A stretch of 35,373 bases of DNA from an uncultured Fibrobacter sp. (GTDB lineage: Bacteria; Fibrobacterota; Fibrobacteria; Fibrobacterales; Fibrobacteraceae): assembly GCA_946414075.1 (NCBI GenBank), contig CAMKNA010000024.1, positions 1-35,373 on the forward strand. The letters are read 5' to 3'. Below the pieces are notes generated by a model. It did no database searches. It saw only the letters and a program-made list of their open reading frames with translations, and was not told the DNA's origin. The translations under genes were made by a program, and so were the position numbers. Positions 1-6,843 of this stretch are shown here, piece after piece (the first letter of the stretch is position 1; the number at the start of each line of letters is the position of its first letter).

Positions 1-1
1 T

Positions 2-835
2 GCAACCGATAGCGCTGTGGTTGCCGATAGTGCCGCAGCACCTGCTGAATCCGCAAAAGTTGTTGCCGAAGCCGCTCCTGCCGAGGCTCCCGCAGAAGAA
101 AAGCCCCTTATCGCAGGCATTGACGAATGCCCTGCCGAAGAAGAGGAAGAAGGCGGCGCTCCCGACATGAAGGGCGCCCTGCTGGAGGCCCTCGGATCCA
201 TTCCCGCTAACCTCGCCGAAGTGTTCGGCTCTCTCGTAGATCCGCTGGGAACCTCCGGAGAATTGGAAGGCCAGGAAGCCGCCGAACTCAAGAAGGAAAC
301 TCTTGACAAGATTACCGACGCCAAGGTGCTGACCTGCGAAGAATATGCAGCCATCGAAACCTTCGGCGAAGAAGAAGAGGACGAAAAGACTCGCGAAGCC
401 GTGTTTGCTAAGCTCGCTGCCGCAGGTCTCGAACTCTCCGAAGACGAAATGGGCGCTCTCGAAGAAGGGGACCTTTCCGAAACAGCTGACATCTACGCCA
501 ACCTCCGTTCTTACTTCCACAATCCGGATAAGAACGGAAACCCGGTGGACGGTTTCAACTGGCAGGTATTCGCATTCCTCATCTTCATCTTGCTCTATGT
601 GCCTTGCCTTGCCGCCATGGGTGTCGTTGCCCGCGAAATCGGACTAGGCCTGGCCATTCTCATGGCGACGGTGCAGACTCTCCTTGCCTGGGCCGTGGCG
701 GTACTCCTTTACCAGGTACCCGTTGGTGGAAACACCTCGTGGATTGTCGCCGCTATCGTGGTGCTTGTCGGCACGGGAATTTTCCTCAAGCTTTTCGGAA
801 TCAAGGCCAACAAAGAAAAGAGATTCGAAGACTAA
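2..835 (+). CDS. feoB: FeoB-type ferrous iron transporter, C-terminal part (5' end outside window)
   Basis: The frame is open to the left edge, so only the C-terminal ~277 residues are visible. FeoB is an inner-membrane GTPase-coupled Fe(II) importer. The family match rests on the last membrane segments: AFLIFILLYVPCLAAMG followed by VAREIG and a second hydrophobic helix, which resembles the FeoB C-terminal gate region (AFLLFVLLYAPCL...REAG in E. coli). A third hydrophobic helix and a basic tail close the protein. Before these helices lies a ~180-residue stretch that is very rich in Ala, Glu and Pro, with acidic runs, where ordinary FeoB has only a short connection; it is an unusual soluble insert. 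The GTPase domain would be upstream and cannot be checked. A hairpin terminator follows 24 bases after the stop. Confidence 0.75.
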   Translation, partial: ATDSAVVADSAAAPAESAKVVAEAAPAEAPAEEKPLIAGIDECPAEEEEEGGAPDMKGALLEALGSIPANLAEVFGSLVDPLGTSGELEGQEAAELKKETLDKITDAKVLTCEEYAAIETFGEEEEDEKTREAVFAKLAAAGLELSEDEMGALEEGDLSETADIYANLRSYFHNPDKNGNPVDGFNWQVFAFLIFILLYVPCLAAMGVVAREIGLGLAILMATVQTLLAWAVAVLLYQVPVGGNTSWIVAAIVVLVGTGIFLKLFGIKANKEKRFED

Positions 836-858
836 GCGTTTACTTTCAAAAACCGAAG

Positions 859-894
859 AGGGCTGGTGGGCCCGAAACCTGCCAGCCCTTTATT
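859..894 (+). terminator. Rho-independent terminator after feoB
   Basis: A 12-pair stem (AGGGCTGGTGGG against CCTGCCAGCCCT, with two G-U pairs) closes a CCCGAAA loop and is followed by a short T-rich run. It lies just after the feoB stop and separates feoB from the porin promoter. Confidence 0.8.
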
Positions 895-937
895 AAAATG
901 CTTAAGTTAGACCAAACTAACAGCAATTAACTAAAAA

Positions 938-954
938 TTGGCACACATTTTGCT
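938..954 (+). promoter_or_regulatory. Sigma-54 (RpoN) promoter of the porin-like gene
   Basis: TTGGCACACATTTTGCT matches the sigma-54 consensus TTGGCAC-R-N4-TTGCW at every fixed position. GG (940-941) and GC (952-953) are 10 bases apart, as required for the -24/-12 elements. Predicted start of transcription is near 965, giving a ~95-base leader that contains the perfect inverted repeat ACTGT-AAA-ACAGT (999-1011). It would need RpoN and an AAA+ activator, neither of which is in the window. Confidence 0.75.
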
Positions 955-1059
955 CTACCGTGCGCGAAAAGCGTTTGCCAACCGTTTTTGCGACATGAAC
1001 TGTAAAACAGTGGACGGAGTGTTACAAAAACGACAAAAAATCCGTCAAAGGAGTGAAAA

Positions 1060-2544
1060 ATGAAGAACCGTTTATCGTCCCACCTCTTGTCCGGCCTTGC
1101 TGCCGCAGCATTCTTTGCGATGCCGGCACTTGCACAGGACGCAGCACCCGCGACAACAGAAGCCGCCGCTTCCGTTCCTGCTACTGAGCAGCCCGCTACA
1201 GAAGAAGCGAAGCCTGCAGTAGAAGAAGCTCAGCCTGCAGCTGAACAGCCGAAGGCCGAAGAATCCGTCGCCGCTGAAAAGACGGAAGCACCAGTCGCCG
1301 AACAGGCACCGGCTGCCGCTCAGGAACAGCCTGCTGAGCAGACTGCTGCCGCACAGCCCGCCGAAGAACCCAAGGCTGAAGAAGTTAAGCCCGAAGAGGC
1401 GGCCGCTCCTGCTGAGAACACCAACCCCGGCGAAGTGGCCAATGCTGCCGGTAACGCCCTCGACATGCTCAAGGCCAGCATGAACGAAGGCACATCCGAA
1501 GCCAAGATGGAAGTCAAGTTCGGTGGCGAAGTGGAATTCGATGCCTACACAGGCAATGTCTGGGTTGATGATGACCTGAACCACAGCTACGCCTCTACCT
1601 TTGACCTGAATTTTGAAATCCAGTTCAACGAAAAGTGGTCTGCTTTTGTAGGCCTTGAGGCTGACGACGAAACCACGGATCCTCCTGCCATGTACAATGG
1701 AGCCTACATCCAGTACCAGCCCTCAGAATTCTTTGCCGTCAAGGCCGGCGACCTGACCTTCTCGGAAGGCGCATTCGTCGCCTACTACGACTACGACGAT
1801 CCTGCCGACAACGCCGCCGGCATGAAGGAACACGATATCCGCGGTCTCGAAATCGACCTGGCCGGGTTCGTGCTCGGCTTCGGTTTCGGTCGCGGTGATA
1901 ACGACTGGGCCGACAACGAAGGCGCCAAGGTCTACGATGTTCATGCCGCCTACGAATTCGACTACGCCGGTCAGCACCTGCGTCCGTATGTAGACTACAA
2001 GAGTTTCCAGGAAACACAGCACAACGAGCTCCACGCCGGTATCGAAGCAGGCGTGAGTCTCGGCGGATTTGGTTTCCGCGCCGTCTACGGCTTCCACGGC
2101 GACTACCTGATGGATGACGGCGATGTGGTAAAGGAACAGGACTGGACCTCTACGGCCCACACCTTCCTGGCCGAACCTTCCTTCGAGCTGGGCATGTTCG
2201 AAATCCAGACTACGGCCTTCTACGCCCTCATCGACAGGGGTGATGCCGCAGACGACGCCAGCGATCTCGACAACGGAGAGATTCCCGAATACTTCTTCGC
2301 CTATGCCGAGCCCGCCCTCAAGCTTGCCGAGTTCATCAAGCTGGGCATTCCTGTGGAATACCACACCCACACGCTGGATGACGACGACGAGACTGCCGCC
2401 ACATTCGATGTGGGTGGGCGCATCTACATCACGCCGGTGGAGAACCTGGAAATCACGGCCTTCGGCATGGTGGACATGCCCATCCAGGACAACAAGGATG
2501 ACGATGCCCTCCGCTTCGGTGTAGAAACCGTGTTCAGCTTCTAA
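1060..2544 (+). CDS. Porin-like outer-membrane beta-barrel protein with Ala/Pro/Glu-rich linker
   Basis: 494 residues. The start is supported by AAAGGAG nine bases upstream. Residues 1-25 form a Sec signal peptide ending ALA|QDAAP. Residues ~26-125 are a low-complexity Ala/Pro/Glu linker with short AEE/PAAE units, likely extended in the periplasm. From ~145 on, short alternating hydrophobic/polar strands, many Tyr/Phe/Trp, acidic turns and a C-terminal Phe (ETVFSF) suggest a beta-barrel inserted by the Bam machinery. I cannot assign a substrate; it is compatible with a general or phosphate/OprP-like porin but no family motif is clear. It is monocistronic: sigma-54 promoter in front, strong terminator behind. 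The acidic loops are unusually dense in Asp. Confidence 0.7.
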   Translation: MKNRLSSHLLSGLAAAAFFAMPALAQDAAPATTEAAASVPATEQPATEEAKPAVEEAQPAAEQPKAEESVAAEKTEAPVAEQAPAAAQEQPAEQTAAAQPAEEPKAEEVKPEEAAAPAENTNPGEVANAAGNALDMLKASMNEGTSEAKMEVKFGGEVEFDAYTGNVWVDDDLNHSYASTFDLNFEIQFNEKWSAFVGLEADDETTDPPAMYNGAYIQYQPSEFFAVKAGDLTFSEGAFVAYYDYDDPADNAAGMKEHDIRGLEIDLAGFVLGFGFGRGDNDWADNEGAKVYDVHAAYEFDYAGQHLRPYVDYKSFQETQHNELHAGIEAGVSLGGFGFRAVYGFHGDYLMDDGDVVKEQDWTSTAHTFLAEPSFELGMFEIQTTAFYALIDRGDAADDASDLDNGEIPEYFFAYAEPALKLAEFIKLGIPVEYHTHTLDDDDETAATFDVGGRIYITPVENLEITAFGMVDMPIQDNKDDDALRFGVETVFSF

Positions 2545-2573
2545 GAAATTGTAAGCAAGAATCACTAACAAAA

Positions 2574-2612
2574 TAAGCCCCAAAAGCCATTCCAGCTTTG
2601 GGGCTTTTTCTT
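2574..2612 (+). terminator. Rho-independent terminator after porin gene
   Basis: AAGCCCCAAAAGC pairs with GCTTTGGGGCTT across a short ATTCCA-type loop and runs into TTTTTCTTTTT. It starts 30 bases after the porin stop codon. Confidence 0.9.
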
Positions 2613-2669
2613 TTTACGAAAGTGAAAATGTATATATTTACCCATATTTTCAATCGCAGATTTATATCT

Positions 2670-2846
2670 ATGAAAAAATGTCCTGGGTCAATGTGTTGCT
2701 TACTGATGTTGATGTTTTTAACATCATGCTGGATTGATACCCAAACATTGTATCCATCTGACGCATATCCAGACGAAGACGAACTCAGGCAGACCAATAT
2801 GCAATGCTATATGAAACAAAGTGTTTTATATAGCAAAAATTTTTAG
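2670..2846 (+). CDS. Possible small lipoprotein (58 aa)
   Basis: Reading from ATG 2670 gives a 58-residue product: MKK, a short hydrophobic stretch and LTSC at ~17-20, which would serve as a lipobox, then a polar tail. The hydrophobic core includes two extra Cys (CC at ~9-10). No convincing Shine-Dalgarno is seen, the region is AT-rich, and I recognise no family. It fills the gap between the porin terminator and the regulator promoter. It could be a chance frame. Confidence 0.4.
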   Translation: MKKCPGSMCCLLMLMFLTSCWIDTQTLYPSDAYPDEDELRQTNMQCYMKQSVLYSKNF

Positions 2847-2906
2847 AAAACATTGTAAATTTTTCGTATTTTTCACTAAAATAAGCATTTTTGTTTCATA
2901 AAACTA

Positions 2907-2935
2907 TTGACTTTCAGAAAAACCGGTTGTATATT
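2907..2935 (+). promoter_or_regulatory. Sigma-70 type promoter of the TIGR02147 gene
   Basis: TTGACT (2907-2912), a 17-base spacer and TATATT (2930-2935) form a near-consensus promoter. The start codon at 2944 is only 8 bases past the -10 box, so the transcript should begin within about 0-4 bases of ATG. Confidence 0.7.
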
Positions 2936-2943
2936 TATAACCG

Positions 2944-3780
2944 ATGAAACCGATAGTCGAATATTCCGATTTCCGCCAGTACATGCTGGACTACTACGAG
3001 GAGCGTAAGCGCCGTTCCGTTTTTTCGTGGCGCGAATTCTCCAAGATAGCGGGGTTCACCTCGTCTTCTTATATGAAAGTGGTCTGCGACGGTAAGAGCA
3101 AGCTCTCCCGTATCGGCGTGGAACGCACGGGGGCCGCCATGGGCCTCGTGGGTTTCGAGATGGAATATTTCCGTGCCATGGTGGAATTCGGTCAGGCCTC
3201 TACCGAAGAAAAGAAGAAGGCCGCCTACGAACACATGCTCGCCATCGCCAAGGTCCACAAGGTCCGCGTGCTGGAAGGCGACCTATTCGAGTTTTACGAT
3301 TCCTGGCAGAATCCCGTTGTACGCGAACTCGCCCCGCTGATGCCGGGCGCCACTCCGGGCGAAATCGCCAAGAAATGCTACCCCGAAATTTCGGCGGCAG
3401 AAGTCCAGCAGAGTCTGAACTTCCTCACGAAGGCGGGTCTCTTGAAGAAGGCAGGAGACAGTTCCTTTGTACAGGCAGAAACTTCCATCACCGGGACGCC
3501 GGACGCCACGCGGCTTGCACTCAGGGGAATGCACCGCCAGATGTCCAAGCTTGCCACCCCCGCGCTGGATCTGCCTGTGGAGCAGCGTAACTTTAGCGGA
3601 GTGACCATGGGAGTGTCCCGCGAAAGTTACGAACGCATCGTGAAGGTGCTGGATGAATGCCGCCGCCAAATTATCGCCATCGCGGCAGACGACAAGGACA
3701 TCGACCAAGTCTACCGCCTGAATCTCCAACTCTTCCCCTTGACCAAGAATGTGAAGGAGGGCGAAAATGAAAATGCTTAA
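2944..3780 (+). CDS. TIGR02147-family protein (DUF4423-like putative transcriptional regulator)
   Basis: 278 residues. The N-terminus (PIVEYSDFRQYMLDYYEERK, then FSWREFSKIAGFTSSSYMK) is the hallmark of TIGR02147, a family I know mainly as an expanded paralogous set in Fibrobacter; the segment at ~28-50 looks like a helix-turn-helix. The C-terminal half contains a winged-helix-like stretch (QSLNFLTKAGLLKKAGD) and an amphipathic helix, as in DUF4423. No signal peptide, so cytoplasmic. The family start 'KPIVEY' fixes ATG 2944, which sits 8 bases after the -10 box with no Shine-Dalgarno: a near-leaderless gene. Its last 14 bases overlap the next lipoprotein gene, whose AAGGAGG lies inside this CDS, so the two are probably co-expressed. 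Function as regulator of the downstream lipoproteins is inference. Confidence 0.8.
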   Translation: MKPIVEYSDFRQYMLDYYEERKRRSVFSWREFSKIAGFTSSSYMKVVCDGKSKLSRIGVERTGAAMGLVGFEMEYFRAMVEFGQASTEEKKKAAYEHMLAIAKVHKVRVLEGDLFEFYDSWQNPVVRELAPLMPGATPGEIAKKCYPEISAAEVQQSLNFLTKAGLLKKAGDSSFVQAETSITGTPDATRLALRGMHRQMSKLATPALDLPVEQRNFSGVTMGVSRESYERIVKVLDECRRQIIAIAADDKDIDQVYRLNLQLFPLTKNVKEGENENA

Positions 3781-4588
3781 TTTGTCCATCCCGTTCACCT
3801 TCGCATTTACGCTTGTGGCCTTCTTGAGCACAGGTTGCACCACAGATGTTGCAGGCACCGCCGAAGAGCAGAACGAACTCAAAGAACTCGCCGAAGCAGA
3901 GTCTTCCAGTTCCACAGACAACGAACAGCCCACATCGAGTTCTGCAATTCAGCCCAGTAATCCCACTGTCGCTTCGAGTTCGTCCGATAACAATGGCGGA
4001 TCCGCCCCCGTTGCGAAGCCCGATACAAGTTCTCTCAGTTATTACCTACAGCAGTACGGCATTACCGATGCCGCCTTTGACAACAATGTCCTGGCGAGCA
4101 CGACCACTTACAGGGAAAATACTTCGGCACCTCCACAAGGTGGCGAAAACCCAGGCAGTCACGACGGAGATACCCGCCCCGGAACCGTTGTTGCCACGGA
4201 ATTCGACAGACAAGGATTCCACCCCTTCGTAAAACAGGACATAGACGCTCTGGAATATTTCTTCCCCGAGGCTTACGAGAAATTCGCAAAACTGATTAAC
4301 GATATCAAAAACGACAATGTGCAAGAAGGCTGCGGGCTCTATATGTTGAACATCTACGCCGACAGCCGATACGCCGGACATATCCTGACAGAAGTAAAAA
4401 GCGACTCCGTTACGGTGCTAGACATTAAGGCGGACGCATGCCAGACAGGTACACAGGCCGATTATGCCAGATTCCTGGTCAGCTACTGTGGAGAACTTGA
4501 CAGAAACCCAGAAGTTGTACGCAAGGTCGTAGAAGCAAATGTTCCTAAGGACAAGTGCCCACAAGTAGATCAAGAGTGGGTTAAGTAA
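3767..4588 (+). CDS. Lipoprotein, Ser-rich, unknown function
   Basis: 273 residues. ATG 3767 has AAGGAGG six bases upstream and overlaps the regulator gene by 14 bases in another frame. The signal peptide ends in the lipobox LSTGC (Cys ~24, followed by Thr-Thr). Residues ~40-95 are a Ser/Asn/Pro-rich linker, then a folded C-terminal domain of ~180 residues with three or four Cys (EGCGLYML, DACQTG, SYCGELD, DKCPQ) that could form disulfides. I recognise no domain. It is the first of three lipoprotein genes in line after the TIGR02147 gene. Location in the outer membrane or on the surface is inferred from the lipobox and linker only. Confidence 0.7.
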   Translation: MKMLNLSIPFTFAFTLVAFLSTGCTTDVAGTAEEQNELKELAEAESSSSTDNEQPTSSSAIQPSNPTVASSSSDNNGGSAPVAKPDTSSLSYYLQQYGITDAAFDNNVLASTTTYRENTSAPPQGGENPGSHDGDTRPGTVVATEFDRQGFHPFVKQDIDALEYFFPEAYEKFAKLINDIKNDNVQEGCGLYMLNIYADSRYAGHILTEVKSDSVTVLDIKADACQTGTQADYARFLVSYCGELDRNPEVVRKVVEANVPKDKCPQVDQEWVK

Positions 4589-4626
4589 TAAATGAAGTTT
4601 GGGTTGGGGAAAAAAGGAGAAAATTT

Positions 4627-5526
4627 ATGAAATACAGATTTAACAAAATGGCTTGCGGACTTGCCGCAGCAGCCCTGGCCATCTCACTAGCCGCCTGTGA
4701 CGACAGCAGCAGCGCAAACAACGCCGGTGATCCCTCGAACAACGATATGAGCGGGCTTTCCAGCGAAACCATCACCAGTTCCGAGACAAACGGAAACTCA
4801 TCTACAGAAACCGGCACAAGTTCTTCCTCCACAGGCACAAGCTCCAATTCTGTAGCAACTTGCTCCCATCTTACAGATAGCAATTGCCGAATATCAGAAG
4901 GCTGTTCCCCTACCCCCTGCATGCCCGGCACCAAGGTTCTTGACTGCGCAACAAACAGTGAGTATGTCTGCAAAAGCGGTATCTGGCAGGTCGCCGAAAC
5001 CTGCGTCAACATCTCTGACATCAATGGAAGCGACTGGTGGAATTGTGACGAAGACGATTTCACTCTCATGGAAGACTGCAACGACAACACAGCAACCTAT
5101 ATGTGCGTCAGCAATCACTGGTTCAAAACAGATGATTGCGACTCCACCAAGCCCAACTGCGGATACGATGACTACACTCTATGCCTGAAAACCAAACTCA
5201 AAGCATATTGCCTCAAAACCGAGTGGCTAGACGAGCCCTGCGATTACGGAAATGATCCAGGAAGATTTCTCTATGTTTATCATAATCCCGACGACCCCAA
5301 TGATTTGGGACACACTCAAGTGCGCTATTTCTGCAATGCCAGCGGGAACTGGGAAGAAGAAAACTACGGTTGCAGTGACCCCATGATGGATTGCGGCAAC
5401 GGCAACAACAAGAGCGACGACCATGGAATATTGCCCGATGGGGCCCCCTGCGAAAAAGACGGTGCAAAGATGATCGTCGAAGGATATACCTTCCAGTGCA
5501 TCAACTACAAATGGACAGAAATTTAA
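4627..5526 (+). CDS. Cys-rich lipoprotein with repeated YxC...W motif (paralogue of next gene)
   Basis: 299 residues; AAAGGAGAAAATTT precedes ATG 4627. The signal peptide ends ISLAAC and the mature start is CDDSSSANN, almost identical to the next gene (CG.AAAALA...AACDDSSSANN in both). A Ser/Thr linker follows to ~78. The rest holds over twenty Cys arranged in a repeating pattern: aromatic-x-Cys, three to five residues, Trp, then another Cys 5-8 residues on (YVCKSGIW, YMCVSNHW, AYCLKTEW, YFCNASGNW, FQCINYKW). Such small disulfide modules would be secreted or surface-exposed. No named family recognised. It is 38 bases after the preceding lipoprotein gene, probably the same transcript. Confidence 0.75.
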   Translation: MKYRFNKMACGLAAAALAISLAACDDSSSANNAGDPSNNDMSGLSSETITSSETNGNSSTETGTSSSSTGTSSNSVATCSHLTDSNCRISEGCSPTPCMPGTKVLDCATNSEYVCKSGIWQVAETCVNISDINGSDWWNCDEDDFTLMEDCNDNTATYMCVSNHWFKTDDCDSTKPNCGYDDYTLCLKTKLKAYCLKTEWLDEPCDYGNDPGRFLYVYHNPDDPNDLGHTQVRYFCNASGNWEEENYGCSDPMMDCGNGNNKSDDHGILPDGAPCEKDGAKMIVEGYTFQCINYKWTEI

Positions 5527-5540
5527 GAAGGAGACCCAAC

Positions 5541-6290
5541 ATGAAACAGCATCTTACAAAAATCGCTTGCGGATTTGCCGCAGCAGCACTCGCCTTTACA
5601 ATAGCGGCCTGCGATGACAGCAGCAGCGCCAACAACAACGATGAAATCTCTTCTGAAAGCTACGGCACCGAAAGTTCCGATTCTATTGAAAGTTCGGCAG
5701 AGTCCAGTGATTCTTCCTTACTGGGCATCTCCAGTTCTTCCTTGGCTATAACATGCCAGGCTCTCACCCTGGAGTGCTACTCCGCAACACAACTCTGCAA
5801 CAAGGGATTGACGGAGTATTGCGCCGGTAGTTCCTCTTCCAACAATAGCAGTTCTAGCGCAGAAGAAACTTGCAAGCATGTTTCCGATGTAGATGGAGGC
5901 ACTTGCCAAGACTATGACTCAGTCAAGGACTGCGCCACTGGCGCTTATGCCGTATGCCGCAATAATAGGTGGACCCCTGCCATCATTGGGGACAACTGCC
6001 GGCCAATTGGCGACGAAATATCCGTCAGTGACATGATAAAGCTCACCTGCAACGAAGATTCTTACTGGGAATACATACCTGTCTATAACAACTGCCCTCC
6101 CGGGAATTACAGCTGCCAGCCCCCTAACTATGGTTGCCTAACACACCCCATCAATGGCTTTAGCTGCAACGAGGGTAACAACAAGGTCTATCAACTCACT
6201 GTAACCACCCGAGCCTCAGGCGAATGCCTGTATCAATGCTCCAACGGAAAATATAGTGTAGTTATGCCTCCCGCCCCAGTAGGAAACTAA
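5541..6290 (+). CDS. Cys-rich lipoprotein with YxC...W motif (tandem paralogue)
   Basis: 249 residues from ATG 5541, chosen because AAGAAGGAG lies ~9 bases upstream and a lipoprotein signal starts there (KIACGFAAAALAFTIAAC). The frame is open further upstream but that part is out of register with any start signal. After Cys comes DDSSSANNND and a Ser-rich linker with SSS clusters to ~110. The C-terminal part has the same aromatic-x-Cys...Trp elements as the preceding protein (YAVCRNNRW, LTCNEDSYW, YQCSNGKY) but fewer copies. It is 14 bases downstream of its paralogue, so a tandem duplication within one operon. Function unknown. No strong terminator is seen after it; a short GGCCTGAGGCC palindrome occurs near 6333. 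Confidence 0.75.
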   Translation: MKQHLTKIACGFAAAALAFTIAACDDSSSANNNDEISSESYGTESSDSIESSAESSDSSLLGISSSSLAITCQALTLECYSATQLCNKGLTEYCAGSSSSNNSSSSAEETCKHVSDVDGGTCQDYDSVKDCATGAYAVCRNNRWTPAIIGDNCRPIGDEISVSDMIKLTCNEDSYWEYIPVYNNCPPGNYSCQPPNYGCLTHPINGFSCNEGNNKVYQLTVTTRASGECLYQCSNGKYSVVMPPAPVGN

Positions 6291-6502
6291 CCTTCCGTAA
6301 AATAATTAGGCAAGGCCCAGAACGAGTACAAGAAGGCCTGAGGCCTACCCTATCCTAGCCCATTTTTGCAAAAATTTCGCAATTTAAGCCAAAAATTGTG
6401 CTTTTTTTCACACTTTGGTCGTTTTGTAAACATAAATAAACATTAGCCCTTCCATTTTCTGAAAAATTTACTATATTTGTACCAGCAAAACGAGCTAAGT
6501 CT

Positions 6503-6745
6503 ATGAGTAGCAAGTTCTTACAGTTGGTAGGCTCTGCACAGGAGAGCAAACGCGAATTCGACCTGTCCGTCGTCTATCTCAAGGATTCTCTCCACGAATC
6601 CGTAGCGACGGCGCAGAGCAAGACGCAGCAGGTCTCCTTCGACTCCAGCAAGGTACAGACCACTGGCTGGCTCCGGGGCTCTCTCTCTTACCCCTGGGTA
6701 ATCATCTGCTCCATCATCCCCGCCGTCATGGAAATGATCGTTTAA
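6503..6745 (+). CDS. Small hypothetical protein with C-terminal hydrophobic segment (80 aa)
   Basis: 80 residues: a polar, helix-prone N-terminal two-thirds (SKFLQLVGSAQESKREFDL...) and a hydrophobic end (YPWVIICSIIPAVMEMIV) that could be a tail anchor. A TATATT -10-like box at 6472-6477 lies 25 bases before ATG; its -35 is poor. No clear Shine-Dalgarno. A strong terminator follows 25 bases after the stop, which supports a real short transcription unit. I recognise no family. The 210 bases between the previous lipoprotein gene and this one show no other gene. Confidence 0.55.
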   Translation: MSSKFLQLVGSAQESKREFDLSVVYLKDSLHESVATAQSKTQQVSFDSSKVQTTGWLRGSLSYPWVIICSIIPAVMEMIV

Positions 6746-6770
6746 AAAAACGAAATTACATATAAAAGAA

Positions 6771-6801
6771 AAAGCCGCGAATTCTCGGCTTTCTTTTTTT
6801 T
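6771..6801. terminator. Bidirectional terminator between convergent genes
   Basis: AAAGCCG and CGGCTTT pair around a CGAATTCT loop. There is a T-run on the + side (CTTTTTTTT) and A-rich sequence on the left that becomes TTTTTCTTTTA on the - strand. It therefore serves both the small + gene and the large - strand operon. A second inverted repeat, CCCTAG-N7-CTAGGG (6807-6825), sits between it and the - strand stop codon. Confidence 0.85.
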
Positions 6802-6843
6802 GAGCTCCCTAGCTACTAACTAGGGATTAGCCCGCAGGGCGGC

